From: Mediterraneibacter glycyrrhizinilyticus
GTDB taxonomy: Bacteria; Bacillota; Clostridia; Lachnospirales; Lachnospiraceae
Assembly: GCF_016902345.1 (NCBI RefSeq)
Contig: NZ_JACJLR010000023.1
Span: 1-52,534 of the forward strand
DNA: 52,534 bases
Direction of reading: 5' to 3'
Shown here: one piece after another, positions 1-7,929 of the stretch
How positions within the stretch are numbered: position 1 is the first letter of the stretch
Layout of the letters: the number at the start of each line of letters is the position of its first letter
Position numbers and translations under genes: made by a program
Notes under the pieces: generated by a model
What the model was told of the DNA's origin: nothing
The model's database searches: none
The model's input: the letters and a program-made list of their open reading frames with translations, nothing else

Positions 1-61
1 AGAGACAATCCACTGGAGAATTAGGGGCTTAAAAAAGCCCGAATTCTCTGGGATTGCCTCT
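1..61. repeat. Long imperfect inverted repeat (hairpin) at the window edge
   Basis: Bases 1-11 pair with 51-61 (one mismatch), 16-22 with 42-48, and 25-30 with 35-40 around an AAAA loop. It lies downstream of the PrsA-like gene. The far flank is outside the window, so a T-run cannot be judged. It could be a strong two-way terminator or part of a small repeated element. Confidence 0.6.
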
Positions 62-62
62 T

Positions 63-77
63 CCCTGCATGTCAGGG
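63..77. repeat. Short perfect hairpin
   Basis: CCCTG at 63-67 pairs with CAGGG at 73-77 around a 5-nt loop. It is the middle of three consecutive hairpins between the PrsA-like stop codon and the window edge. No T-run follows. Confidence 0.4.
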
Positions 78-80
78 ATT

Positions 81-100
81 AAAAATCGGTATTAACCGAC
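81..100 (-). terminator. Probable intrinsic terminator of the PrsA-like gene
   Basis: On the minus strand TCGGT (complement of 95-99) pairs with ACCGA (complement of 86-90) around a 4-nt loop and is followed by TTTTT (complement of 81-85). The stem is only 5 bp, but it is the first structure after the stop at 145 and has the right polarity. Confidence 0.5.
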
Positions 101-144
101 AGCCCCTTCTTTACATATTCTCATTTTCAACGCGATCAGCGGCT

Positions 145-1323
145 TTATTCTGCATTCTCATCTGTGGAAGCTTCATCTCCGCTTCCTGATGCGTCCGTGT
201 TGTCTTCCGAGTTATCTGCACTCTCATCCGCTGCCTCAGTATCTTCTGTTGTATCCGCATCCGCAGATGTATCCGCTGTACTGCTGTCTTCCTCCTCTGA
301 AGTGATGATCGTAACTCCCTGGTCTACAAAGTCTACCTTGTTCCAGACCTTATCATTTACAGTGATATCAGCAGCTTCTCTCCACTCCTCCAGCAGAGAA
401 TCATACTGATCCTGGCGGCGCTGTTCAACGATGTTTTCCTTTTCCTGATCTGTGGCTTCACGATCCAAAAGACTGGTGAGTTCAGCCACATAAAGTCCCC
501 CGTCCGTCTCGATCACATCTGTCACGTCGCCTTCCGCCTCCAGCGCGTCTGCTGCCGCGATCAGATCTGCATCCGGGCTGGTGCTCTCAGAATCAAATGT
601 GGCCGTCTGTACCTCTGCGCCTGCAGATTCTGCTGCCGACTCAAAATCCTCGCCGCCTTTTACCTGATCGTCAAATTCCTGAGCTGTCGTCCTGAGCTCT
701 TCCTTCTCTTCATCCGTTATCTCAGTGCTGTTTCCCGAATCATCTGTAGTCGTAAAGGAGAAGTACACATACTGCATACTCTTCTGTGCCGCCTCTTCAT
801 CGGAGACTTCCTCGTCCACACCTTCCCGCATCGCACTGTCCATTTTCGTCTGGATCGTCAAAAGCTCCAGCAGCTTTTCCACATCTTTTCTGTACCCGGA
901 TACAGCTTCTTTCGCCTCATCGGTATTGTCTTCGTCAAACTGTGCCGCCGCATCGGCGATAGCATCTGTCTCCTCCTCAGAGAGTGATACCTCATAGTCT
1001 TCAGCATGCTGGGAGATAACATACAGATTCTCAAGCATCTCAAGAACACTGTCCTTCGTCTCATCCTCCAGCGTTGTTCCCTCGCTGTATTCCTGAGTCC
1101 ACATCTCTTCCGCCGTTGTCCCCATCAGGCTGGCATAATAGGTCTCGTACTGTCCCTGCTGCATCCTTGCATAGAAATTGGCAACTCCCAGAGTAATATC
1201 CTCCCCTCCGACGGTTGCAACAACAGCATCTGTATCCAGTGAACCGCTGCAGCCTGTCATACATGACGCACCAAGTACTCCGGCCATTGCCAGAACTGCC
1301 GCTCTTTTTCCGAATCGCATCAT
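145..1323 (-). CDS. PrsA/SurA-like extracytoplasmic foldase lipoprotein
   Basis: The 392-residue protein starts with a basic stretch and hydrophobic signal peptide ending in a lipobox-like MTGC, with the lipidated cysteine at about residue 25. The mature start (VVATVGGEDITLG) is the SurA_N/PrsA type of chaperone domain. A central part around residues 175-310 resembles a degenerate parvulin-like region (DVTDVIETDGGLYVAEL). The last 50 or so residues are a Glu/Asp/Ser/Thr-rich tail with no fold. It likely helps exported proteins fold outside the membrane. Start: AGGAGG lies 6 nt before the first of two consecutive ATGs (the second is at 1320). Its own sigma-A promoter lies at 1399-1427. Peptidyl-prolyl isomerase activity is not demonstrated by the residues seen, so 'foldase/chaperone' is safer than 'isomerase'. 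Confidence 0.75.
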   Translation of the reverse strand: MMRFGKRAAVLAMAGVLGASCMTGCSGSLDTDAVVATVGGEDITLGVANFYARMQQGQYETYYASLMGTTAEEMWTQEYSEGTTLEDETKDSVLEMLENLYVISQHAEDYEVSLSEEETDAIADAAAQFDEDNTDEAKEAVSGYRKDVEKLLELLTIQTKMDSAMREGVDEEVSDEEAAQKSMQYVYFSFTTTDDSGNSTEITDEEKEELRTTAQEFDDQVKGGEDFESAAESAGAEVQTATFDSESTSPDADLIAAADALEAEGDVTDVIETDGGLYVAELTSLLDREATDQEKENIVEQRRQDQYDSLLEEWREAADITVNDKVWNKVDFVDQGVTIITSEEEDSSTADTSADADTTEDTEAADESADNSEDNTDASGSGDEASTDENAE

Positions 1324-1398
1324 CCATGTCCTCCTAAGTATCTATTTCCCGGACCTTCCCGGCGTATTCCGCGTGGAAGTTCCGCAACATTCCCGACT

Positions 1399-1427
1399 AT
1401 TATACTCCGTTTTTGCCGTTCTAACAA
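1399..1427 (-). promoter_or_regulatory. Sigma-A promoter of the PrsA-like gene
   Basis: Minus strand: -35 TTGTTA (1422-1427), 17-nt spacer, -10 TATAAT (1399-1404). It sits in the 125-nt gap between mfd and the lipoprotein gene, about 75 nt before the start codon, so the lipoprotein need not depend on mfd transcription. Confidence 0.75.
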
Positions 1428-1448
1428 GTAGAAATCACAAAGAATTCG

Positions 1449-4400
1449 TCAATTCCTCAGTCCTCTGATATCCTCTAAAATCTTTCTCAGAAGCTGCAGT
1501 ACATCTTCCCCGGACTCCTTCCCGCTCCTGCCTCGTTTCTCATAGCGGAAATAGGGCGGTTCCTCTGCCCGAAAGATCAGGCTGTTCCCATAAGACTTCA
1601 GAAGTCCCGGGATCTTCTGCGGATCGATCTTCGCTTTCTCGTACATGGTAAACTGATACGCCTGTCCTTTCTGCTCCACGGCAGTCACATACGCAGAATG
1701 GGCAAGTCCCTTGAGCGCCGCGATGTGCAGAAGCTGCTGCACCTTTTTCGGAATATCTCCAAAGCGGTCGATCAGCTCCTCCGTCATATCATCCATCTCT
1801 TCCTCTGTCTCAATAGCCGCGATCCGCTTATAAACATCCAGTTTCTGGTACTCATTCCTGATGTAAGAATCCGGGATATAGGCGTCGATATTGATGTCCA
1901 CAGTGGTCGTGTACATCTCTTCTTCCCCGCCGCCTTTTAACTGCAGCACCGCTTCATTGAGCATCTTACAGTAGAGATCATATCCCACTGCCTCCATGTG
2001 ACCGCTCTGAGCTTCTCCAAGGAGATTTCCTGCTCCCCTGATCTCAAGATCGCGCATGGCGATCTTGATCCCGGATCCCAGGTCCGTAAACTCCCGGATC
2101 GCAGCGAGACGTTTTTCCGCCACCTCTTTTAAGAGCTTATCTCTGCGATACAAAAGGAAGGCATAAGCCATCCGGTTGGACCGCCCCACTCTTCCCCGGA
2201 GCTGATAAAGCTGAGACAGCCCGAACCGGTCTGCATCCTGGATGATCATGGTGTTGGCATTGGGGATGTCAAGCCCCGTCTCTATGATCGTAGTGGACAC
2301 CAGCACATCAATATCCCCGTTGATAAAGTCATACATGATATCTTCCAGCTGACGCTCATTCATCTGTCCATGGGCATAGGAGACATTCGCCTCCGGGACC
2401 AGCCGCTGAATCCGTCCCGCCACATCTGCGATATCATTGACACGGTTATACACATAGTACACCTGTCCCCCTCTGGACAGTTCCCGTCCGATCGCTTCCC
2501 GGACCATCTCATCATTGTATTCCATCACATAGGTCTGGATGGGCATCCGGTCCTGGGGTGCCTCCTCCAGAACACTCATATCCCGGATCCCGATCAGGCT
2601 CATATGCAGAGTCCGGGGAATTGGTGTCGCCGTGAGTGTGAGTACATCCACATTCTCCCTGAGCTTTTTGATCTTCTCCTTGTGGGTCACTCCAAAACGC
2701 TGCTCCTCATCGATGATCAGGAGCCCAAGATCCTTATAGCCCACATCTTTTGACAGGACCCGGTGGGTTCCGATGACAATATCCACAAGGCCTTTCTTTA
2801 AATCCTCCACCGTCTTTTTCTGCTGGTAGGAGCTGCGAAACCGGCAAAGCAGATCGATCCGCACCGGGAAATCCTTCAGCCTCTGTACAAACGTATTGTA
2901 GTGCTGCTGTGCAAGGATGGTAGTAGGGACGAGATACACCACCTGCTTTCCCTCCTGCACTGCCTTGAATGCAGCGCGCAGAGCCACCTCTGTCTTGCCG
3001 TATCCCACATCGCCGCAGACGAGCCGGTCCATGATCTTTGTGCTCTCCATGTCCCGTTTCGTATCTTCGATCGCCTGGATTTGATCCTCTGTCTCCTCAA
3101 AAGGAAACATTTCTTCAAATTCTTTCTGCCATACCGTATCCGGTCCGTAGACAAACCCTTCCGATTTCTGTCTCACCGCGTAAAGCTCCACCAGATCCTT
3201 TGCCACAGCCTGCACCGCCCGCTTCACCTGGCTCTTCGTCTTCACCCACTGTGCCGTTCCCAGTTTGTTCAGTTTCGGCTTTTTCGCGTCGGAGCCTGCA
3301 TATTTCTGGATCAGGTCCATCTGACCGACCGGAATATATAGGATACCGCCCTCTGCATAGGAGATCTTCAGATAGTCCTTTGTCACCTTATCTACCTCGA
3401 TCTTCTCGATCCCCTGGTAGATCCCCAGACCGTGATTTTCATGGACCACATAATCGCCAGGCTTAAGCTCCGCGAAATCCTGGATCTTCTGCCCCTCATA
3501 TCTTCTCCGTTTTTTCTTTTTCTTCTTTTTGCCGAAGATATCCGTCTCAGAGATCACAGTAAATTTCAGCATGGGATACTCGTACCCTTCCGCCACATAC
3601 CCGCAGGAGACCATGATCTCTCCCGGATTCACCGTCCGTTCCATATCCTCACTGTAAAAACTGCTCAGGTCATAATCCCGCAGATCCTCAGCAAGCCGCT
3701 TCGCCCGGGTCCTGGAGCCGGACAGAAGCACCACCCGGTACCCGGATCTCTTCAGCCGCTTTAAGTCCCTGGTCAGAAGTTCAAAGCTGTTATTGTAGGG
3801 ATTAACCCCTTTTGTCTGGATGCTGTATGTCTTCCTCACCCGAAAAGGCCCGCATTTTGATTCCAGCGTGGTAAATCCGATCCCGCTGTATGCGTTCATC
3901 CTCTCAATGATCTCTTTTGTCTGAAAGACCTTCAGTTCCTCCTCTTCCAGATCCACTCCCGCTTCATCCCGATTTTCCCTGCTGTGAAAATACTCTGTCT
4001 CAACCGCCTCCGCTTCTTCCTGGAGCCGGAGAGGCTCATCGAGAAAGAGGAGGCTCTCCTTCTTCGGAAAATAGTCCAGAAACGAGACGGTCCCGCCCTC
4101 CTCTCCACAGTTTTCAGAAGCCGGATAGATGACCACTTCCTCCAGATTCTCCACAGACCTCTGGCTCTCCACATCAAAGCACCGTATGGAGTCGATCTCG
4201 TCTCCCCACAGTTCGATCCGCACGGGCAGTTCTTCCGTCAGCGGAAACACATCCAGGATCCCGCCCCGGACCGCAAACTGTCCCGGTCCTTCAATCTGGC
4301 TCTCTCTCTCATATCCCATGGCTGAGAGCCTGGACTGGAACTCGGAAAAGCTGATCTCATCTCCGCTCTTCAGGCAGATCCGCCTTTTCCTGATCTCCTC

Positions 4401-4796
4401 CGGCGCCGAGAGCCCATCGAGGAAGGCATCCATCGTCGTGACCACCGTCAGGGGAGTCCCGGACTTCTTCTCGATCAACGCCCGCAGCACTTCCATACGC
4501 TGACCGGTCAGCACTTTTCCTTTGATGTCTGCATAGTAGAACAGAAGGTCCCGCGCCGGATACATGTATACATCCTCTGTCAGAAACCGGTATTCTTCAT
4601 ACGCCCTCTTTGCCTTTTCCTCACTCGAAAAAGCGATGACTCTGTACTCACAGCCATCGCCAAGTGCATACATCAGGTGGGTTTTCTGAGAGTTCACACA
4701 GCCTGCGATCTGAATGATCCCCTCTTCTTTTTTCCTGTCTCTGAGAATCTCCTGATAATCCGCCAGTTCTTCCAGCGGAGCCAAAAAAGCCTGCAT
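1449..4796 (-). CDS. mfd: Transcription-repair coupling factor Mfd
   Basis: The protein (about 1115 residues) displaces RNA polymerase stalled at DNA lesions and recruits UvrA. The N-terminal third is the UvrB-like module. The RNA polymerase-interacting CarD-like domain begins near residue 446 ([16 protein letters not shown]). The translocase has Walker A GDVGYGKT at about 595-602 and DEEQ at about 696-699, followed by helicase motifs (TATPIPRT) and the C-terminal TRCF domain (LDVYKRIA). A run of seven Lys then three Arg precedes the CarD-like domain. Start: an upstream ATG at 4850 would overlap pth by 32 nt. The ATG at 4796 ([11 protein letters not shown]) follows a GAGGG motif 13 nt away, leaves a 22-nt gap to pth, and matches where the family begins. 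It is cotranscribed with pth. Confidence 0.95.
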   Translation of the reverse strand: MQAFLAPLEELADYQEILRDRKKEEGIIQIAGCVNSQKTHLMYALGDGCEYRVIAFSSEEKAKRAYEEYRFLTEDVYMYPARDLLFYYADIKGKVLTGQRMEVLRALIEKKSGTPLTVVTTMDAFLDGLSAPEEIRKRRICLKSGDEISFSEFQSRLSAMGYERESQIEGPGQFAVRGGILDVFPLTEELPVRIELWGDEIDSIRCFDVESQRSVENLEEVVIYPASENCGEEGGTVSFLDYFPKKESLLFLDEPLRLQEEAEAVETEYFHSRENRDEAGVDLEEEELKVFQTKEIIERMNAYSGIGFTTLESKCGPFRVRKTYSIQTKGVNPYNNSFELLTRDLKRLKRSGYRVVLLSGSRTRAKRLAEDLRDYDLSSFYSEDMERTVNPGEIMVSCGYVAEGYEYPMLKFTVISETDIFGKKKKKKKRRRYEGQKIQDFAELKPGDYVVHENHGLGIYQGIEKIEVDKVTKDYLKISYAEGGILYIPVGQMDLIQKYAGSDAKKPKLNKLGTAQWVKTKSQVKRAVQAVAKDLVELYAVRQKSEGFVYGPDTVWQKEFEEMFPFEETEDQIQAIEDTKRDMESTKIMDRLVCGDVGYGKTEVALRAAFKAVQEGKQVVYLVPTTILAQQHYNTFVQRLKDFPVRIDLLCRFRSSYQQKKTVEDLKKGLVDIVIGTHRVLSKDVGYKDLGLLIIDEEQRFGVTHKEKIKKLRENVDVLTLTATPIPRTLHMSLIGIRDMSVLEEAPQDRMPIQTYVMEYNDEMVREAIGRELSRGGQVYYVYNRVNDIADVAGRIQRLVPEANVSYAHGQMNERQLEDIMYDFINGDIDVLVSTTIIETGLDIPNANTMIIQDADRFGLSQLYQLRGRVGRSNRMAYAFLLYRRDKLLKEVAEKRLAAIREFTDLGSGIKIAMRDLEIRGAGNLLGEAQSGHMEAVGYDLYCKMLNEAVLQLKGGGEEEMYTTTVDINIDAYIPDSYIRNEYQKLDVYKRIAAIETEEEMDDMTEELIDRFGDIPKKVQQLLHIAALKGLAHSAYVTAVEQKGQAYQFTMYEKAKIDPQKIPGLLKSYGNSLIFRAEEPPYFRYEKRGRSGKESGEDVLQLLRKILEDIRGLRN

Positions 4797-4818
4797 CTTT
4801 GTTTTTCTTCCCTCTCTT

Positions 4819-5397
4819 CTATTCTTCCCTCTTCTTCCGGTTAAACTCATTCATCGCCTCTGCGATCCCGCCGGATACGATCATCTCCGCTGCCCGCGCC
4901 GCACAGCTGTAGCCTTCCTCCATCTGTTCCTGCTCGGCTTTTGAGAAATGTCCCAGCACATAGTCCGCAAGGTCATATCCCCGGGGCTTTTCCCCCACAC
5001 CGATCTTGATCCGGGGGAAGACCTGGCTTCCAAGATGGGCGATGATGTTCTTGATCCCGTTATGACCTCCAGCACTCCCCTTCGCCCGGATCCGGAGCTG
5101 TCCCGTTCCCAGACTGATATCGTCATAGATCACCAGAAGTTCCTCCTCCGGATCGATCTTATAATAATCCACCAGGCTCCTTATACTCTCCCCGCTCAGA
5201 TTCATATAAGTCTGAGGTTTTGCCAGGATCACCTTCTGACCGGCGATCATCCCTTTCCCGATCAGGGCGCGGTGCTTTTTCGTCTCCACATCTATATTGT
5301 ATTTCTCCGAAAGCCTGTCTATTACATCAAATCCTACATTATGCCTTGTCCCCTCATACTCCTTTGTCGGGTTGCCCAGACCGGCTATGATAAACAT
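4819..5397 (-). CDS. pth: Peptidyl-tRNA hydrolase
   Basis: This 192-residue enzyme releases tRNA from peptidyl-tRNAs that drop off the ribosome. Family signatures are visible: IIAGLGNP at the start, the catalytic histidine in GTRHNVGF (His19), KPQTYMNLSG, the Asp-containing DDISLGTGQLRIRAKGSAGGHNG segment (conserved DD and GGHNG), and RIKIGVG. The ATG at 5397 is preferred over the one at 5406 because AAAGGA lies 8 nt before it but directly abuts the upstream ATG. It heads a two-gene unit with mfd, a common arrangement in Firmicutes. A candidate promoter lies at 5435-5463. Confidence 0.95.
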   Translation of the reverse strand: MFIIAGLGNPTKEYEGTRHNVGFDVIDRLSEKYNIDVETKKHRALIGKGMIAGQKVILAKPQTYMNLSGESIRSLVDYYKIDPEEELLVIYDDISLGTGQLRIRAKGSAGGHNGIKNIIAHLGSQVFPRIKIGVGEKPRGYDLADYVLGHFSKAEQEQMEEGYSCAARAAEMIVSGGIAEAMNEFNRKKREE

Positions 5398-5434
5398 ATT
5401 GACCATCCTTTCTCAATCAGTTCGCAATCATCTT

Positions 5435-5463
5435 ATTTTACAGCATAGGACCTGGTTTGTCAC
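5435..5463 (-). promoter_or_regulatory. Candidate sigma-A promoter of pth-mfd
   Basis: Minus strand: -35 GTGACA (5458-5463), 17-nt spacer, -10 TAAAAT (5435-5440), about 38 nt before the pth start. It lies back to back with the sigma-E promoter of the plus-strand gene at 5560. Confidence 0.5.
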
Positions 5464-5473
5464 GCAAAAGCCG

Positions 5474-5503
5474 TGAATATTTTTTCATTCCGCGTCATAC
5501 ACT
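5474..5503 (+). promoter_or_regulatory. Predicted sigma-E (mother-cell sporulation) promoter
   Basis: -35 TGAATATT at 5474-5481, a 14-nt spacer, and -10 CATACACT at 5496-5503. The -10 matches the sigma-E consensus CATACAMT at every position, and the -35 matches KMATATT at 7 of 7. The predicted transcript start is about 50 nt before the ATG at 5560. No convincing sigma-A promoter was found for that gene. Confidence 0.65.
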
Positions 5504-5559
5504 TATAAAAAAGCTGAAGCCGCAAGGACCACCAGCAAAATGGATTGGGAGGTAACTCT

Positions 5560-5994
5560 ATGGGTTCCAAGACAAAGATCATTGTCCTTCATATGAAAGA
5601 GATCATCTACACTGCTGTGTTTGCCGCGCTGGGGATACTGCTCATCGTACTCCTCGTCATCATGTTCCGGCAGGATGACAGTTCTTCCGGCACAACCGGA
5701 GAAAAGCAGTATACCCCGGGCGTCTATACTTCTTCTCTCACGCTGAACAACACGAATCTGGAAGTGGAGGTATCCGTAGACGAATCCCGAATCAACTCCA
5801 TCCGGTTTTCCAATCTTGACGAGACGGTCGCCGCAATGTATCCGCTCGTCCAGCCTGCGATCGAAGACATCGCAGAGCAGATCTGTGAAACACAGTCCCT
5901 CGAAGACATCTCTCTTCCCGAGGATACTCCCTATACTTCGCAGATGATACTGGATGCCATTAAAGAAGCCGTTGGCAAAGCCGCAGTCGAGTAA
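5560..5994 (+). CDS. Single-pass membrane protein with FMN_bind-like domain, probable sporulation gene
   Basis: The 144-residue protein has one membrane helix at about 16-36 and an exposed domain beginning YTPGVYTSSL. The layout (YTPGxY, a VxVSVDESRINSI strand, ET, a QS pair, then TPYTSQMILDAIKEAVGKA) is that of FMN_bind domains. The usual SGAT flavinylation motif is replaced by PEDTPYTS, so covalent flavin attachment is doubtful. The start at 5560 is chosen because GGGAGG lies 7 nt upstream; an in-frame TTG at 5545 has no such site. It is one of only four plus-strand genes, divergent from pth. The sigma-E promoter suggests expression in the mother cell. A terminator overlaps its stop codon. 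The specific function is unknown to me. Confidence 0.75.
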   Translation: MGSKTKIIVLHMKEIIYTAVFAALGILLIVLLVIMFRQDDSSSGTTGEKQYTPGVYTSSLTLNNTNLEVEVSVDESRINSIRFSNLDETVAAMYPLVQPAIEDIAEQICETQSLEDISLPEDTPYTSQMILDAIKEAVGKAAVE

Positions 5995-6018
5995 ACTGCG
6001 GCTTTGTCATTCCATTTT
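5977..6018 (+). terminator. Intrinsic terminator overlapping the stop codon
   Basis: A perfect 11-bp stem (5977-5987 with 5995-6005) has a 7-nt loop containing the TAA stop and is followed by a T-rich stretch. It ends the plus-strand gene at 5560 just before the convergent minus-strand gene. Confidence 0.8.
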
Positions 6019-6021
6019 CCA

Positions 6022-6285
6022 TTATCCTTCTACGATCAGGTATTTTCCGTCCGGAAGTGCGAATACTTCCGATGCTTCTTCCAGCTCTTCCTCTGACATA
6101 TGTTCAACATCAGCACCGCTCTCCTCGAAATATTCTCTTACCTCACTCAGAGAATCCACAATGACCGCCATACAGTCTTCCAGAAACGCCTCAGCCTCTT
6201 CCAACGTCTCTGCGACCGGTTCATCAAACAGGCGCCCCTGCTCCTTCAGAAAAACCTTCAGACACTCTTCACTGTAACCGTTCAT
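6022..6285 (-). CDS. Small acidic conserved protein, function unknown
   Basis: This 87-residue, Glu-rich, probably helical protein (TLEEAEAFLEDCMAVIVDS, then a variable linker, then EVFALPDGKYLIVEG) has no signal peptide or membrane segment. I do not recognise a function. The ATG at 6285 is chosen because GGAGG lies about 9 nt before it. This start lies inside the end of the HAD phosphatase gene (17-nt overlap), so the two are translationally linked. Its C-terminal end LPDGKYLIVE is the kind of compact beta-strand end seen in small fold-complete domains. A regulator or partner of the phosphatase is possible but is inference only. Confidence 0.7.
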   Translation of the reverse strand: MNGYSEECLKVFLKEQGRLFDEPVAETLEEAEAFLEDCMAVIVDSLSEVREYFEESGADVEHMSEEELEEASEVFALPDGKYLIVEG

Positions 6286-6946
6286 ACACACCCTCCTCTG
6301 CAATATCCAGAATCTCTTCTGCCGAATCAACGATACACTCTGCCCCGGCACGGCGCAGGGCATCTCTGCCACGAAATCCCCATGACACCAGCACGGTTTT
6401 CATTCCGGCCGCTTTTCCTGTCTCCAGATCCACTTCCGAATCTCCGATATAAACTGTTTCTTCCGGTACGGCCCCCAGCCCGGACGCGATCTGCAGCACC
6501 GCCGCAGGATCCGGCTTGCGCGGTACACCATCCCGCTGCCCGTGCACCTGATCAAACACTTCTTCCCCAAAGATGGTCTCTACAACATGCACTGCCTGAC
6601 GATCGGGTTTGTTCGATAAGACAGCAAGGCGGATTCCCCGCTCTTTCAGATCCTTCAGCAGTTTTGTCACCCCGCTGTAAGGCTTTACATGATATATGCA
6701 GTTGGCATCAAATATTCTCAGGTATGCATTCATCGCCTGTTCAAAATAGTCCAGCTTTTCATCCCCGCATGCCTGCAGGGTTTTTTCGATCAGTACCTTC
6801 GCGCCGTTTCCGACAAACCGGCGGCATTGGTCCTCTGTGATCCCGGGCAGTCCGATCTCCTCCATCGTCTTGTTGACCGAAAAGACAAGAGACTCCAGCG
6901 TATCTGTCAGCGTACCGTCCAGATCAAATATACATGCCTTGTACAT
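6269..6946 (-). CDS. HAD-family phosphatase, phosphoglycolate phosphatase type
   Basis: This 225-residue HAD hydrolase has motif I FDLDGTLTDT with nucleophile Asp8 and Asp10, a helical cap (about residues 15-80), motif II VLSNKP, a conserved KPDP lysine region and motif III GDSEVDLETGKAAGM. The pattern is that of Gph/PGPase-like phosphatases; the true substrate cannot be told from the sequence. Start: GGAGG lies 7 nt before the ATG at 6946, so the longer version from 6961 is rejected. It is the first gene of a two-gene unit with the small acidic protein, behind a sigma-A promoter at 7000-7028. Confidence 0.85.
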   Translation of the reverse strand: MYKACIFDLDGTLTDTLESLVFSVNKTMEEIGLPGITEDQCRRFVGNGAKVLIEKTLQACGDEKLDYFEQAMNAYLRIFDANCIYHVKPYSGVTKLLKDLKERGIRLAVLSNKPDRQAVHVVETIFGEEVFDQVHGQRDGVPRKPDPAAVLQIASGLGAVPEETVYIGDSEVDLETGKAAGMKTVLVSWGFRGRDALRRAGAECIVDSAEEILDIAEEGVYERLQ

Positions 6947-6999
6947 GGTTTTCCTCCACATTTTTCTTTTGTACCGGTTCTTTGATTCCGGCTATCCAT

Positions 7000-7028
7000 A
7001 TCATAGTATGAAGTCATAAAAATATCAA
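7000..7028 (-). promoter_or_regulatory. Sigma-A promoter of the HAD phosphatase unit
   Basis: Minus strand: -35 TTGATA (7023-7028), 17-nt spacer, -10 TATGAT (7000-7005). It lies just after the sigG stop codon at 7036, and I see no terminator between sigG and this unit. Confidence 0.65.
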
Positions 7029-7035
7029 TAGTTTC

Positions 7036-7818
7036 TTAACACCCCAGAAGATACTGCCGCATGATCTTCAGCGCATTCTTTTCCAGCCGGCTGACCTGCG
7101 CCTGGGAGATGTTGATCTGGTCCGCCACTTCCATCTGTGTTTTGCCCTCAAAAAAGCGCAGGTTTATAATATACCGCTCCCGCTCGTTAAGACGCTCCAT
7201 CGCAGCTTCCAGGGAAAGTTCCTCGATCCAGTTCTCTTCCCGGTTCTTTTTGTCGCTGACCTGGTCCATGACATACAGAGCATCGCCCCCATCGCTGTAA
7301 ACCGGTTCATGCAGGCTCATAGGCGCCTGGATCGCATCCAGAGCAAACACTACATCCTCTTTAGCAATCCCGATCTCATCCGCGATCTCCTGAACCGTCG
7401 GTTCTTTCATGTGCTGCCGGATATATCCCTCCTTCGCATAGATCGCTTTGTATGCCGTGTCGCGAAGCGACCTGCTGACCCGGATCGAACTGTTATCCCT
7501 CAGATACCTTCGGATCTCACCGATGATCATAGGTACGGCATAGGTGGAGAATTTTACCATCCTTGTGGGATCAAAATGATCCACCGCCTTCATCAGCCCG
7601 ACGCATCCGATCTGAAAAAGGTCGTCCGCATTTTCATTACTCCCGTCAAACCGTTTTATCACGCTGAGTACAAGTCTCAGATTCCCCTTGATATACTGTT
7701 CGCGCGCCTCCTCGTCTCCTGCCTGGATGCGCGCGAACAGTTCCTCCTTTTCCTCCTCTTTCAGAAGCGGGAGTTTCGATGTATTGACTCCGCACAGTTC
7801 AACCTTGTTCACCATCAT
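7036..7818 (-). CDS. sigG: RNA polymerase sporulation sigma factor SigG
   Basis: The 260-residue sigma-70 family factor directs late forespore transcription. The N-terminus NKVELCGVNTSKLP is the SigG signature. Region 2 (GNLRLVLSVIKRF, DDLFQIGCVGLMKAVDHFD, VKFSTYAVPMIIGEIRRYLRD) and region 4 (MERLNERERYIINLRFFEGKTQMEVA, ISQAQVSRLEK) are complete. AGGAGG lies 9 nt before the first of two adjacent ATGs at 7818. In Bacillus sigG directly follows sigE; here a nuclease gene of the MBL fold separates them. No clear sigma-F or sigma-G promoter could be assigned in the 111-nt upstream gap. Confidence 0.97.
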   Translation of the reverse strand: MMVNKVELCGVNTSKLPLLKEEEKEELFARIQAGDEEAREQYIKGNLRLVLSVIKRFDGSNENADDLFQIGCVGLMKAVDHFDPTRMVKFSTYAVPMIIGEIRRYLRDNSSIRVSRSLRDTAYKAIYAKEGYIRQHMKEPTVQEIADEIGIAKEDVVFALDAIQAPMSLHEPVYSDGGDALYVMDQVSDKKNREENWIEELSLEAAMERLNERERYIINLRFFEGKTQMEVADQINISQAQVSRLEKNALKIMRQYLLGC

Positions 7819-7929
7819 TGTAAGAATCCTCCTAAGCTGTTTTCTACTTAAAATGATTCTCACTCTGATGATAAGATATTCGATAGCAGAGAAAATTTTA
7901 TAAACTTTTAGACCTTGACAAAATCACTC

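Noticed and set aside
7819..7929. Sigma-F or sigma-G promoter upstream of sigG
   Set aside because: GTTTA and a TATCTTA-like element exist but the spacing (about 22 nt) is wrong, and other alignments match poorly.
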